This document shows positions 10,618 to 20,245 of a DNA stretch of 64,000 nucleotides, piece by piece. This DNA comes from Guyparkeria sp. SCN-R1. GTDB lineage: Bacteria > Pseudomonadota > Gammaproteobacteria > Halothiobacillales > Halothiobacillaceae. Positions within the stretch are counted from its first letter, which is position 1, and each line of letters begins with the position of its first letter. The DNA is taken from positions 124,001 through 188,000 of the forward strand of contig NZ_QZMT01000001.1 of assembly GCF_003932495.1 (NCBI RefSeq), in the 5' to 3' direction. The notes beneath the pieces were generated by a model that did no database searches, had not been told where the DNA came from, and saw only the letters and a program-made list of their open reading frames with translations. The position numbers were made by a program, and so were the translations under genes.

Positions 10618-11167
10618 CGATATCGTCAAAGACGCCCGCTCGCGCATGAACAAGAGTATCGAGGCGCTGAAGAGCGAGCTTTCCAAGATCCGCACCGGCC
10701 GGGCGCATGTCAGCGTGCTCGACCATATCCACGTGGAGTACTACGGCAGCGACGTGCCGCTCTCCCAGGTCGCCAAGTTGTCGGCCGAGGACGCGCGCAC
10801 CTTGTCGGTCACCCCGTGGGAGAAGGACATGGTGGGCAAGATCGAGAAGGCGATCATGACCTCCGATCTGGGTCTCAACCCGTCGACTGCCGGGACCGTG
10901 ATCCGTATTCCGATGCCGCCGCTCACCGAGGAGCGTCGCCGCGATCTCGGCAAGGTGGTGCGTAACGAGGGCGAGAACGCCAAGATCGCCATCCGCAATA
11001 TCCGTCGGGATGCCAACAACGACCTCAAGGGCTTTCTCAAGGAGAAGGAAATCTCCGAGGACGAGGAGCGTCGTGGCCAGGACACCATCCAGAAGCTGAC
11101 CGACGAACGGGTTGCCGAGGTGGACCAGCTCGTGGCGGATAAAGAAAAAGAGCTGATGGAAGTCTGA
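10610..11167 (+). CDS. frr: Ribosome recycling factor
   Basis: Splits post-termination ribosomes together with EF-G. Seen: the N-terminal helix with [20 protein letters not shown], the hinge before the alpha/beta domain, [10 protein letters not shown], the [16 protein letters not shown] segment and the long charged C-terminal helices. The length of 185 equals the family norm. ATG 10610 lies within the 3' end of pyrH, so the ribosome-binding site is inside pyrH coding sequence. Confidence 0.97.
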   Translation: MIDDIVKDARSRMNKSIEALKSELSKIRTGRAHVSVLDHIHVEYYGSDVPLSQVAKLSAEDARTLSVTPWEKDMVGKIEKAIMTSDLGLNPSTAGTVIRIPMPPLTEERRRDLGKVVRNEGENAKIAIRNIRRDANNDLKGFLKEKEISEDEERRGQDTIQKLTDERVAEVDQLVADKEKELMEV

Positions 11168-11173
11168 GGCGAC

Positions 11174-11947
11174 GTGGGGGCGCGTAGCCACGACCACGAA
11201 CAGGTGTCCGAGATCGACCCGGCGCGCCTGCCGCGCCATGTGGCCATCGTCATGGATGGCAATGGCCGCTGGGCGCGTGCGCGTCACCTCCCTCGTACCG
11301 TCGGCCACCAGCGCGGGCGCCGTGCGGTGCGCGCGACCATCCGCGCGGCCATGCGTCGCGGCGTTGCCCTCCTGACGCTGTTCGCTTTCTCCTCCGAGAA
11401 CTGGAAACGCCCGGCCGACGAGGTCGATGCGCTGATGAAACTGTTCATCAACGCCCTCGAGAAGGAGCTCGACGAACTCGACGAGAATGGCGTGCGCCTG
11501 AGCTTCATCGGCGAACGTGCGCGGCTCGATTCCACTGTCCGTGAGCTGATGGCGTCTGCCGAGCGACGCACCGCGGGCAACGACCGCCTCCAGTTACAGA
11601 TTGCCGTCAGTTACGGTGGGCAGTGGGACATCCTCCAGGCCGCCCGTCGTCTGGCCGAGCGGCATGCCGACTCCCCGCTGGCGCTCGATGACCTCGACAC
11701 CCTCCAGTCCGCCTTCGAGAGCGGGTTGGCCACGGCCGGCCAGCCGCCGGTGGACCTCTTCATCCGCACCGGTGGTGAACATCGGTTGAGCAATTTCCTG
11801 CTCTGGCAGGCGGCCTACGCCGAGCTGTATTTCACCGACGTGCTCTGGCCGTTGTTCGACGAGACCGAATTCGATCGGGCGCTGACCTGGTTCGCCGCGC
11901 GCGACCGACGGTTCGGCAGTGTCGATTCCAGCGAGGCGGGCACGTGA
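11174..11947 (+). CDS. uppS: Undecaprenyl diphosphate synthase
   Basis: Cis-prenyltransferase making the C55 lipid carrier for peptidoglycan and O-antigen. Seen: HVAIVMDGNGRWA with the catalytic Asp, LTLFAFSSENW, and near the end DLFIRTGGEHRLSNF followed by YAELYFTDVLWP, the isopentenyl-PP-binding end of the site. The start is GTG 11174 with GAGG five bases upstream; a shorter start at the internal GTG before SEIDPARL is possible. Length is 257. It overlaps cdsA by GTGA. Confidence 0.95.
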   Translation: MGARSHDHEQVSEIDPARLPRHVAIVMDGNGRWARARHLPRTVGHQRGRRAVRATIRAAMRRGVALLTLFAFSSENWKRPADEVDALMKLFINALEKELDELDENGVRLSFIGERARLDSTVRELMASAERRTAGNDRLQLQIAVSYGGQWDILQAARRLAERHADSPLALDDLDTLQSAFESGLATAGQPPVDLFIRTGGEHRLSNFLLWQAAYAELYFTDVLWPLFDETEFDRALTWFAARDRRFGSVDSSEAGT

Positions 11948-12768
11948 CCGGCACGCCGCTTCGTCTGCTGACCGGCACCATTGCCGGGCTGGTCTCGCTC
12001 GCCGTCATCCTCCTTGCCCCCGAACGCGTCTTTGCCGGCCTCACGCTGGTCCTGGTCGGCTGGGCCGCGGTGGAATGGTTCCGTCTCTGCGGGCTGGCCC
12101 CGTGCCAGATCTGGCCCTGGGTGGTCGGCACCGTCGCCCTGGCCGTTGGCTGGCAGGTGCTCTGGCCTGCCGGTCAGGTCGCCTGGCTCATGGGCGCGGT
12201 GGCGGCAACCTGGTTGCTGCTGTTCGCCGCGCAGTTGCGCCATCGCCGCGAACGCCCGGCCAACCGGCCGTTCTGGCTGCGCCGTCTGATCGGGCTCACC
12301 ATCCTGCCCTTGTTCTGGCTTGCCCTTGTCGAGGTGCACTCCGCGCCCGATGGCGAGTGGTTGCTGGTATTCGGCATTCTCGTCGTGGTCGTCGCTGACT
12401 CGCTGGCCTATTTTGCCGGCCGCGCATTCGGGCGCCACAAGCTGGCCCCGATGATTAGTCCGGGCAAGTCCATCGAAGGCGTGGTCGGGGGATTGGCCGG
12501 TGTGGCGGTGCTCGCGGCGATCGGGGCGATTCTGCCGTTGTTCGCGGCCACGCCGAGCTGGCTGCTGGCCCTGTGGTGCGCGCTGGTGGCGCTCGCATCG
12601 GTCGGCGGGGATCTCGAGGAGTCGCGGCTCAAGCGCGAGGCGGGGGCCAAGGACAGCGGTCGTATCCTGCCGGGGCACGGCGGGGTGCTCGATCGTCTCG
12701 ACGGCCAGTTCGCCGCCATGCCGCTGTGGTGGCTGGGGCTGTGGCAGATGCAGCTGCTGGGAGGCTGA
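11944..12768 (+). CDS. cdsA: Phosphatidate cytidylyltransferase
   Basis: Integral membrane enzyme converting phosphatidic acid plus CTP to CDP-diacylglycerol, the branch point to all phospholipids. Seen: about eight hydrophobic segments and, near the C-terminus, the family signature ending KDSGRILPGHGGVLDRLD. Length is 274 (E. coli 285). The start is GTG 11944, overlapping the uppS stop by four bases. It sits in the canonical uppS-cdsA-dxr-rseP order. Confidence 0.95.
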   Translation: MTGTPLRLLTGTIAGLVSLAVILLAPERVFAGLTLVLVGWAAVEWFRLCGLAPCQIWPWVVGTVALAVGWQVLWPAGQVAWLMGAVAATWLLLFAAQLRHRRERPANRPFWLRRLIGLTILPLFWLALVEVHSAPDGEWLLVFGILVVVVADSLAYFAGRAFGRHKLAPMISPGKSIEGVVGGLAGVAVLAAIGAILPLFAATPSWLLALWCALVALASVGGDLEESRLKREAGAKDSGRILPGHGGVLDRLDGQFAAMPLWWLGLWQMQLLGG

Positions 12769-12769
12769 G

Positions 12770-14017
12770 GTGGCACAGACCCGCATCGGTATCTTCGGCT
12801 CGACCGGCAGCATCGGCACGAGCACGCTGGACGTGCTCGCCCGTCACCCGGAGCGATTTTCCGTCGACGTGCTCGTGGCCCACTCGCGAGTCGACCCCCT
12901 GTTCGAACAGATCAAGCGATTCCGTCCGACGACGGTCGGCCTGGTCGATGCCGACCGGCGCGCCGCACTCGAGGAACGGCTGGCCAGCCTGCCGGCTGCC
13001 CAGCGGCCGACCATGGTGGTGGGTCAGGCAGCGGTGGACGAGTTGGCCGGCGATCCGGCGCTCGACACCGTGGTTGCGGCGGTCGTGGGTACCGCGGGTC
13101 TGGGGTCGACGTGGAATGCGTTGGCCGCCGGCAAGCGGGTGCTGCTGGCCAACAAGGAATCCCTGGTGGCGGCCGGCGAGCTGATGCTCGACGTGGCGCG
13201 TCGCGCCGGGGCGACGCTGTTGCCGATCGACAGCGAGCACAATGCGATCTTCCAGTGCCTGCCCGCCGATCAGGCCGCCGTGGTCGGCCGTGCCGGATTG
13301 GTGGGCGACAGCAACAAGATCGAACGGCTGGTGCTGACCGCCTCGGGCGGGCCGTTCCGCGAGCGGCCGCTGGCCGAATTCGCCGGCATCACCCCCGAGC
13401 AGGCCTGCGCCCACCCGAACTGGTCGATGGGGCGCAAGATCTCGGTCGATTCGGCCACCATGATGAACAAGGGTCTCGAAGTGATCGAGGCGGCCCGCCT
13501 CTTCGGTGTCTCGGCCGAGCGTATCGAGGTGCTGGTTCACCCCGAGTCGGTGATCCATTCGATGGTGCGATTCGTCGACGGCTCGGTCATCGCCGAGCTG
13601 GGTGAGCCCGACATGCGGACCCCGATCGCCCACGCCCTGGCCTGGCCGGAGCGGATCGAATCGGGCGTCGCGCCACTGGATTTCGGTGCGCTCGCCGGGC
13701 TGCATTTCGAATCGCCGGATCCCGAGCGCTTTCCCGCCCTGCGTCTGGCCTTTGAGGCACTCGCCGCCGGTGGGATCATGCCCTTGGTGATGAATGCCGC
13801 CAACGAAGTGGCGGTCGCTGAATTCCTGGAGCGTCGAATCGGCTTCATGGACATTCCCGCCGCGCTCGAGGCCGCGATGACGCACTTCGCCGGCGATTCT
13901 GCCTCCGCTGCGCCGGAGACCATCGAGGCGGTGTTGGCCGCTGATCGGGAAGTGCGGGTGTGGGCCGCGTCGTGGTGTCATACGCGTGGGAGCCGCGCGG
14001 CAGTAGGGGCTGATTGA
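12770..14017 (+). CDS. dxr: 1-Deoxy-D-xylulose 5-phosphate reductoisomerase
   Basis: Second step of the MEP isoprenoid pathway (fosmidomycin target), supplying the prenyl units used by UppS. Seen: the NADPH-binding GSTGSIG (residues 10-16), LANKESLV, DSEHNAIFQC with metal/substrate ligands, the TASGGPFR loop, SMGRKISVDSATMMNKGLE and HPESVIHSMV. The frame is open to 12500 inside cdsA, but GTG 12770, with GAGG just upstream, gives the correct N-terminus. At 415 residues it is slightly longer than E. coli (398), with about 20 unaligned residues at the C-terminus. Confidence 0.96.
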   Translation: MAQTRIGIFGSTGSIGTSTLDVLARHPERFSVDVLVAHSRVDPLFEQIKRFRPTTVGLVDADRRAALEERLASLPAAQRPTMVVGQAAVDELAGDPALDTVVAAVVGTAGLGSTWNALAAGKRVLLANKESLVAAGELMLDVARRAGATLLPIDSEHNAIFQCLPADQAAVVGRAGLVGDSNKIERLVLTASGGPFRERPLAEFAGITPEQACAHPNWSMGRKISVDSATMMNKGLEVIEAARLFGVSAERIEVLVHPESVIHSMVRFVDGSVIAELGEPDMRTPIAHALAWPERIESGVAPLDFGALAGLHFESPDPERFPALRLAFEALAAGGIMPLVMNAANEVAVAEFLERRIGFMDIPAALEAAMTHFAGDSASAAPETIEAVLAADREVRVWAASWCHTRGSRAAVGAD

Positions 14018-14020
14018 TTG

Positions 14021-15403
14021 ATGGATATCCTTCTGAGCGTGGTCGGCTTTCTGCTGACCATCGGCATCCTGGTGGCCTTCCACGAGTACGGTCATTTCTG
14101 GGTGGCGCGCCGCCTGGGTGTGCGGGTACTGACCTACTCGCTGGGTTTCGGCCGGGCGATCTTCTCGACCCGGCGTGGCCGGGAGTCGATCGAGTACCGC
14201 GTCGGGCTGTTTCCGCTGGGTGGCTACGTGCGCATGCTCGACGAGCGCGAGGGGGCGGTCGATCCGGCCGAGCGCCACCGGGCATTCAATCGCCAGTCGC
14301 TGAAGGTGCGGGCCGCTGTGGTTGCCGCCGGACCGGCCGCCAACGTCGTGCTTGCGCTGGTGTTCTGGTGGCTGATGTTCATGGTGGGCACCCAGGGCGT
14401 TTTGCCCAAGGTCGGCGATCTGGATGCCGAATCGCGGCTCGCCGCGGCGGGGCTGGAGGAGGGCGATGTCATCCGTGCCGTGGACGGCGACCCGGTGATG
14501 ACCCTGTCGGATCTGCGTTTGTCGCTGCTCAACGGGGCGATCGAGCAACAAGCGTTGCCGATCACGATCGAGCGTGACGGCAGCAGCCGGGAGATGACGC
14601 TCGACCTGCGTGAACTCGATCCGCTGGGCGGGGAGATCGGCCGGCAGCCCACGGATATTCTCGAGCGTGTGGGTTTCGCCGTCTGGCGCGCGCCGGCGTA
14701 TGCCGAGATTGCCGAGGTGCAACCCGATTCGCCCGCCACGGCCGCCGGGCTCGAGGTCGGCTCGTGGATCGTCGCGATTGACGGGCGCGAATACCGGGAC
14801 CCCTGGGCGCTGATTGAGGCGATCGGATCACGAGCGGGCGAGGCGACTCGATTGACCATCGAGACGGACGCCGGGCGTGAGGACGTGGTCGTTACGCCAC
14901 GTGCCACCGAGGTGGATGGCGAGATCGTGGGGCGAATCGGGGTGGCCCTGGGCGCTCATCCGCTCGACACCGAGGCGGCCGAGTCGATGTTCCTGCTGGA
15001 GCGGGCCGGGCCGGTCGAGGCCATGGGTCTGGCCGTCGAGCGCAGCTGGGAGATGACCACGTTGACGTTTTCGGTCTTCCATCGTTTGCTCACGGGCGAG
15101 GCGAGCATCGCCAACCTCTCGGGGCCGGTCGCGATTGCCGAGTATGCCGGCAAGAGCCTGTTGCTGGGGTTGTCGACCTTCCTCGGTTTTCTCGCCCTGG
15201 TCAGCCTGTCGCTGGCCATCCTCAACTTGCTGCCGATCCCGATGCTCGACGGTGGGCACCTGCTCCTCTACGCCATCGAGGCGATCAAGGGCGGGCCGGT
15301 TGGTGCCGCATTCGAGGAAGTCTTTGCCCGGCTGGGTATCCTGCTGCTCGGGCTGCTGATGGTGGTGGTTTTCTACAACGACATCGCGCGGTTGATGCAC
15401 TAG
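14021..15403 (+). CDS. rseP: Site-2 membrane protease RseP
   Basis: Intramembrane zinc protease that cleaves anti-sigma factor RseA in the sigma-E envelope-stress cascade. Seen: HEYGH (residues 21-25) in the first membrane helix, two periplasmic PDZ-like domains (around EGDVIRAVDG and VGSWIVAIDG), and the second metal motif NLLPIPMLDGG in the third helix. ATG 14021 directly follows an in-frame TTG at 14018; either gives almost the same protein (460 residues). It normally runs straight into bamA; here 311 bases with an inverted-repeat element separate them. Confidence 0.95.
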   Translation: MDILLSVVGFLLTIGILVAFHEYGHFWVARRLGVRVLTYSLGFGRAIFSTRRGRESIEYRVGLFPLGGYVRMLDEREGAVDPAERHRAFNRQSLKVRAAVVAAGPAANVVLALVFWWLMFMVGTQGVLPKVGDLDAESRLAAAGLEEGDVIRAVDGDPVMTLSDLRLSLLNGAIEQQALPITIERDGSSREMTLDLRELDPLGGEIGRQPTDILERVGFAVWRAPAYAEIAEVQPDSPATAAGLEVGSWIVAIDGREYRDPWALIEAIGSRAGEATRLTIETDAGREDVVVTPRATEVDGEIVGRIGVALGAHPLDTEAAESMFLLERAGPVEAMGLAVERSWEMTTLTFSVFHRLLTGEASIANLSGPVAIAEYAGKSLLLGLSTFLGFLALVSLSLAILNLLPIPMLDGGHLLLYAIEAIKGGPVGAAFEEVFARLGILLLGLLMVVVFYNDIARLMH

Positions 15404-15436
15404 CCCCCCTTGGGCCACAATAGCCCGGATTTTCCT

Positions 15437-15633
15437 TAGGGAAACTCTGCACGATTCGATAGCATCTCTGGAGTGCGGGCAAACCCGCAAGCCCCTTCGG
15501 GCGGGCCGCCAAGGGGCCATCTGCGGCGTTGCAGTCCTTGTGAAGGACAAGGCCATTCACGGCGGACTGTGCCTTGCATCTGGCCCCTTGGCGGTCCCGC
15601 AGAGACGCTATCGAATCGCGCAACGTTTCCCTA
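15437..15633. repeat. MITE-like nested inverted repeat between rseP and bamA
   Basis: This accounts for most of the 311-base rseP-bamA gap. The ends are TAGGGAAAC (15437-15445) and GTTTCCCTA (15625-15633). The arms 15437-15470 and 15600-15633 match closely when one is inverted (including CGATTCGATAGC-like cores), as do 15505-15540 and 15560-15599 (including CCGCCAAGGGGCC). The tip is a perfect hairpin GTCCTT-GTG-AAGGAC (15534-15548). The left arm alone carries about 31 extra bases with two small hairpins of their own. No protein is encoded. The TA at each end resembles target duplications of the IS630/mariner type. It could be a non-autonomous mobile element or a structured processing signal before bamA. 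Confidence 0.7.
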
Positions 15634-15714
15634 GTGCCGGGTCGGCGAGTCGGCCGTGCCTCGGCCGTATTCCCGAATTCCAATCCATCCGCCTGACCAG
15701 GAAAGCCTTTCGGC

Positions 15715-18063
15715 ATGACCATCACCCAACGCTGCACCTCCCTGGCGCTTGCCGCGCTGCTTCTCTTGCCAACGCTGGCACAGGCATTCGAAATTACCGA
15801 TATCCGGGTCGAGGGCCTGCGGACCATTTCCCCGGGTACGGTATTCACCTACATCCCCTACGAGGTCGGCGACGATTTCCAGGCCGGTGACAGTACACGC
15901 GTGGTCGAGGCGTTGTACGACACCGGCTTTTTCAAGGATGTCGAGGTGGGCCGGGGGCCGGACGATGCGCTGCTGATCCGGCTGCAGGAGCGCCCGACCA
16001 TTACGGCGCTAGAGGTCAACGGCAACGAGAAGGTCGAGACCGAGAAGCTGCAGGAAGCCCTGAAGTCGATCGGCCTGGTCCAGGGGCGCGTGCTTGACCA
16101 GCGGGCACTGGACAAGATGCAGACCGAGCTGCAGCGCGTCTACTACAGCCTGGGTCAGTACGGTGTGCAGATCGAGACCGAGGTCGAAGAGCTCGAGGAC
16201 AACCGCGTTTTCGTCAATATCGAGATCTACGAGGGCAAGCCGGCTTCCATCCGCCGCGTGCGCATCATTGGCAACGAGGATTTCGACGAGGATGAACTGC
16301 TCGATCAGTTCGAGCTCGGCCCGGTTTCCTGGTGGCGCTTCTGGTCAAGTGCCGACCAGTATTCCAAGCAGAAGCTGTCGGCCGATCTCGAGCGCCTGCG
16401 TTCGTTCTACCTCGATCGCGGTTACCTCAAGTTCGCGGTGGACTCTACCCAGGTGACCATCACGCCGGACAAGAAGGACATCGAGGTGGTGGTCAACATC
16501 ACCGAGGGTGAGCGCTACAAGGTCGAGGACGTCACCTATAGCGGCAACATGCTGCTCAACGAAGAGACCCTCGAGGAGCTGACGCAGGTCGAGGTGGGCG
16601 AGTATTTCAGTCGCCGTCAGGTGGTCGACACCAGCGATGCGATTGGTCGGCGCATGGGCGATTACGGCTATGCCTTCGCACGGGTCGAGCCGCGCCCGGA
16701 TATCAATGAGGATGAGAAAACCGTTGTCGTCGACTTCAATCTCGAGCCGGGGCGTCGCGTCAGCGTGCGCGAGATCGAGTTCAAGGGTAACTACAACACC
16801 AACGAGGTCGTCTATCGTCGCGAAATGCGGCAGATGGAGGGTAGCTGGTACGCCGGCGACAAGCTCGATCGTTCCAAGCAGCGTCTTGAACGACTGCCCT
16901 CGGTGGAGCGGGTCGAACAGGAGGTCAGCCCGGTGCCTGACGCGCCGGATCAAGTGGATATCGAGTACGACATCACCGAGCAACTGTCCGGTTCGCTAAC
17001 CGCCGGTGTGGGCTTCTCCCAGGCCGAAGGCGTGCTGTTCAACGCCGGCCTGAACCAGCCGAACTTCCTCGGCACCGGCAAGGAAGTGGGGATCAACGTC
17101 GAACGTAGCTCGTACCGCGAGTACTACCAGTTCAACTACCGTGACCCCTACTTCACCGTCAACGGGGTCAGCCAGGGCTTCGGGCTGTTCTACCAGAAGC
17201 AGGACGGGACCGAGCTGTCGTTGTCCCGTTACCTGGTCGACTCCTACGGTGGCAACATCAACTTCGGTGTGCCGCTCTCGGAGCTGACCTACGGTTCGAT
17301 CGCCTTTGGCGTCGAGAGCCAGGAGATCAAGGCGACGACCCGTTCGCCAACTTGGGTTACAGGTCCGCAGGATGACGTGGACGACAATCCGGGCCCGGGC
17401 TTTGATGGTGAGCAGTACTACACCTACACCATCAAGCCCTCTTGGCGCTACGATTCGCGCAACCGGCACATGTTCCCGACCGCGGGTCAGTACCACCGCC
17501 TCACGGCGACGCTGGCCGTGCCGGGCAGTGACCTGACCTACGTCAAGGGCGAGTACGACGGCGAGTTCTACCTGCCGCTGACCGACATGTTCACTCTGCA
17601 GGCGCACGGCAACGTCGGTCAGATCAAGGCCTACGGCGATACCGAGAACGACTACTCCGGCGTGAGTGACTACTACGACGGCGTGCCGCCGTTCCTGAAC
17701 TACTTCACCGGTGGTATTCGTTCGGTACGGGGTTACGAGGACTACTCGCTCGGCCCGCGCGACAACAACAACGATCCGATGGGTGGCACCTTCAAGGTCA
17801 ACGGTGGCCTTGCTATCTATTCGCCGCTGCCCTTCCTGACCGAGCAGCGAGACTCGGTGCGCATGTCCCTGTTCTGGGATATCGGTAATGCCTATCGCGA
17901 CATCGAGAACTTCGAGGCAGATACGCTGCGCCAGTCGGTAGGCGTGGGCTTGAGCTGGATCTCGCCGGTCGGCCCGCTGATGTTCAGCTTTGCCCAGCCG
18001 CTCAACGACGAGCCGGAAGACCGGACCCAGAGCTTCCAGTTCTCGATCGGCGCGTCGTTCTGA
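15715..18063 (+). CDS. bamA: Outer membrane protein assembly factor BamA
   Basis: Central Omp85-family component of the BAM complex, inserting beta-barrel proteins into the outer membrane. Seen: a signal peptide ending LAQAF; five POTRA modules over about residues 22-420 (first one beginning ITDIRVEGLRTISPG); then the 16-strand barrel, with the loop-6 region containing VRGYEDYSLGP and a terminal strand ending in Phe (SIGASF). Length is 782 (E. coli 810). It is followed by skp and lpxD as in E. coli. Confidence 0.97.
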   Translation: MTITQRCTSLALAALLLLPTLAQAFEITDIRVEGLRTISPGTVFTYIPYEVGDDFQAGDSTRVVEALYDTGFFKDVEVGRGPDDALLIRLQERPTITALEVNGNEKVETEKLQEALKSIGLVQGRVLDQRALDKMQTELQRVYYSLGQYGVQIETEVEELEDNRVFVNIEIYEGKPASIRRVRIIGNEDFDEDELLDQFELGPVSWWRFWSSADQYSKQKLSADLERLRSFYLDRGYLKFAVDSTQVTITPDKKDIEVVVNITEGERYKVEDVTYSGNMLLNEETLEELTQVEVGEYFSRRQVVDTSDAIGRRMGDYGYAFARVEPRPDINEDEKTVVVDFNLEPGRRVSVREIEFKGNYNTNEVVYRREMRQMEGSWYAGDKLDRSKQRLERLPSVERVEQEVSPVPDAPDQVDIEYDITEQLSGSLTAGVGFSQAEGVLFNAGLNQPNFLGTGKEVGINVERSSYREYYQFNYRDPYFTVNGVSQGFGLFYQKQDGTELSLSRYLVDSYGGNINFGVPLSELTYGSIAFGVESQEIKATTRSPTWVTGPQDDVDDNPGPGFDGEQYYTYTIKPSWRYDSRNRHMFPTAGQYHRLTATLAVPGSDLTYVKGEYDGEFYLPLTDMFTLQAHGNVGQIKAYGDTENDYSGVSDYYDGVPPFLNYFTGGIRSVRGYEDYSLGPRDNNNDPMGGTFKVNGGLAIYSPLPFLTEQRDSVRMSLFWDIGNAYRDIENFEADTLRQSVGVGLSWISPVGPLMFSFAQPLNDEPEDRTQSFQFSIGASF

Positions 18064-18163
18064 CGGGCTGTGGCATAATGTGCCGCCATGCAGGAGTGGG
18101 GGCCGCCGTTCGGCGGTTTCCGTTCGGCCCACATCGGGCCTTGACGTTTCAGGAGATGACCGC

Positions 18164-18676
18164 GTGATTCGCTTGCTTCAACGATTCGCCTTACTCACGA
18201 TTGCGCTGATTGCACCGCTGACCGTGCAGGCGGCCGATATCAAGATCGGCTTCGTCAATTCCTCGGTGCTGCTCGAGCAGGCGCCCCAGGCCGAACAGGC
18301 CAAGCAGAAGCTCGAACAGGAGTTCTCCGCCCGCGAGGAAGAATTGCGCGGCCTTCGCCAGGAAGTCCAGGAGATGGAAAGCCGTCTCAATCGTGACGGT
18401 GTCACCATGAACGAGGGCGATCGCGGCAACCTCGAGCGCGAGCTCAATCGCAAACTGCGCGACCTGCAGCGTCAGCAGAGCAACTTCCGTGACGATCTCA
18501 ACCTGCGCAAGAACGAGGAGCTCGGCAAATTGCAGCGCCTCGTGCTCGACGCCATCCGTGAAGTGGCGCGAGAGCAGGGCTATGACCTCGTGCTTTCCGA
18601 AGGCGTGGTCTACTCGGCCGATCGGGTCGAGCTGACAAAGGATGTTCTCGAGCGTCTCGAGAAGATGGGCCGCTGA
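18164..18676 (+). CDS. skp: Periplasmic chaperone Skp/OmpH
   Basis: Trimeric jellyfish-shaped chaperone escorting unfolded outer-membrane proteins to BamA. Seen: a signal peptide ending TVQAAD, a small beta-strand body starting IKIGFVNSSVLLEQAP, and a long charged coiled coil (about residues 50-120) followed by returning strands YDLVLSEGVVYSA. Length is 170. The open frame extends to 17990 within bamA, but GTG 18164 has AGGAGA eight bases upstream and starts the signal peptide. Confidence 0.92.
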   Translation: MIRLLQRFALLTIALIAPLTVQAADIKIGFVNSSVLLEQAPQAEQAKQKLEQEFSAREEELRGLRQEVQEMESRLNRDGVTMNEGDRGNLERELNRKLRDLQRQQSNFRDDLNLRKNEELGKLQRLVLDAIREVAREQGYDLVLSEGVVYSADRVELTKDVLERLEKMGR

Positions 18677-18698
18677 TCCGGCCGGGGCCTGACACACG

Positions 18699-19790
18699 GT
18701 GAGTATTTCGGCCAGCACGAGCGCGAGCGTCGGCGAGATCGCCGACTGGCTTGGCGCCCAGGGCGTGGACGGGGCCATCGATGTGGCCCCCGACGAGGCC
18801 GCCACCCGCATCACGGGGGCGGCCTCGTTGGCCTGTGCGACTGCCGAGCAGGTCAGCTACTACGACGGCGACCGACGCAGCGCGGATCTGGCGGCCTCGA
18901 CGCAGGCCGGCTTGGTGCTGACCAACGAGGCCGGGCGCGAGCAATTGCCCGAGACCGTGTGTTGCCTGGTCGTCGACCAGCCGCGGCTGGCCTTCGCCCG
19001 GGTGCTCGAGCGCCTGTATGCCTTGCCGGCCAGGCCTGCAGGCGTGCATACCTCCGCCGTGGTGGACGAGAGCGCCACCATCGACCCTAGTGCTCGCATC
19101 GATGCCCAGGTCACCGTCGGCGCCGGTGCTCGTATCGGGCCCAAGGTCGTGATCGGGCCGGGCTGCGTGATTGGCTCAAACGTCGTTATCGGCGAGGCAA
19201 CCCGGCTGCTGGCGCGGGTGACCGTGCTCGACGATAGCCTGATCGGCGCGCGCTGCGTGATACAGCCCGGGGTGGTGATCGGTTCCGACGGCTTTGGTCT
19301 GGCGCAGGACAACGGGGTCTGGCGACGGGTGCCCCAGGTGGGGCGCGTCGTGATCGGCAACGACGTCGATATCGGTGCGAACACCACTATCGATCGGGGG
19401 GCGCTCGACGACACGGTAATTGCCGATGGGGTCAAGCTCGACAACCTGATTCAGATCGCGCACAACGTGCGTATCGGCGAGCATTCGGCCATCGCCGGCT
19501 GCGCCGGCCTGGCCGGCTCGAGCGAGGTCGGTCGGCATTGCACCCTGGGCGGGGGCGTCGGCCTGGCCGGGCACCTCACCCTGACCGACAACGTGCACGT
19601 CACCGGCATGTCGATGGTGACGCGCTCGATCCATCGGCCGGGCGTCTACTCGGCCGGTACGCCACTGGACACGAACGAACGCTGGCATCGCAATGCGGTG
19701 CGGTTCAAACAACTCGACCGGCTTGCACGCCGGGTGAAACAACTTGAAAAACGGCTCGGTGACTCGCCGACGCCTGAGGAAGACTCGTGA
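18699..19790 (+). CDS. lpxD: UDP-3-O-acylglucosamine N-acyltransferase
   Basis: Third step of lipid A synthesis. Seen: an N-terminal uridine-binding domain (about 1-105), then a long left-handed beta-helix of hexapeptide repeats ([16 protein letters not shown] and onward), the catalytic region [13 protein letters not shown] with the active-site His, and a C-terminal helix. Length is 363 (E. coli 341). GTG 18699 begins 22 bases after skp. It overlaps fabZ by GTGA. Confidence 0.95.
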   Translation: MSISASTSASVGEIADWLGAQGVDGAIDVAPDEAATRITGAASLACATAEQVSYYDGDRRSADLAASTQAGLVLTNEAGREQLPETVCCLVVDQPRLAFARVLERLYALPARPAGVHTSAVVDESATIDPSARIDAQVTVGAGARIGPKVVIGPGCVIGSNVVIGEATRLLARVTVLDDSLIGARCVIQPGVVIGSDGFGLAQDNGVWRRVPQVGRVVIGNDVDIGANTTIDRGALDDTVIADGVKLDNLIQIAHNVRIGEHSAIAGCAGLAGSSEVGRHCTLGGGVGLAGHLTLTDNVHVTGMSMVTRSIHRPGVYSAGTPLDTNERWHRNAVRFKQLDRLARRVKQLEKRLGDSPTPEEDS

Positions 19791-20245
19791 GCGAAGACAA
19801 CACCATGATGGTGCAGGAGATCATGAACCTCCTGCCGCACCGATACCCGTTCCTGCTGATCGACCGGGTGGTTGACTGGAAGCCCAATGAGTACCTGGTC
19901 GCGATCAAGAACGTGACCTTCAATGAGCCGTTTTTCCAGGGACATTTTCCGGTCCGGCCGATCATGCCTGGCGTGCTGATCACCGAGGCGATGGCGCAGG
20001 CGACCGGTGTGCTCGCCTTCCGCTCCAACGGTGGCAAGCCGAAGGATAACGCGCTCTATATGCTGGTCGGACTGGACGACGTGACGTTCCGCCGCATGGT
20101 CGAGCCGGGTGATCAGCTCACCATCCGGGTGGAGATCAAGCGCATGGCTCGCGGGATGGGTATTTTCAACTGCACGGCGCACGTGGGCGACGAGCTGGCC
20201 TCACGTGCCACGGTCAAGTGTGTGGCCAAGGAAGTGATCGAGTGA
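19787..20245 (+). CDS. fabZ: 3-Hydroxyacyl-ACP dehydratase FabZ
   Basis: Hot-dog-fold dehydratase of fatty-acid elongation; it competes with LpxA for 3-hydroxyacyl-ACP, hence its conserved place among lpx genes. Seen: [14 protein letters not shown], the catalytic-His segment [16 protein letters not shown] and [10 protein letters not shown] with the catalytic Glu. Length is 152 (E. coli 151). GTG 19787 overlaps the lpxD stop and its own stop overlaps lpxA, so the three are translated as a coupled unit. Confidence 0.97.
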   Translation: MSEDNTMMVQEIMNLLPHRYPFLLIDRVVDWKPNEYLVAIKNVTFNEPFFQGHFPVRPIMPGVLITEAMAQATGVLAFRSNGGKPKDNALYMLVGLDDVTFRRMVEPGDQLTIRVEIKRMARGMGIFNCTAHVGDELASRATVKCVAKEVIE

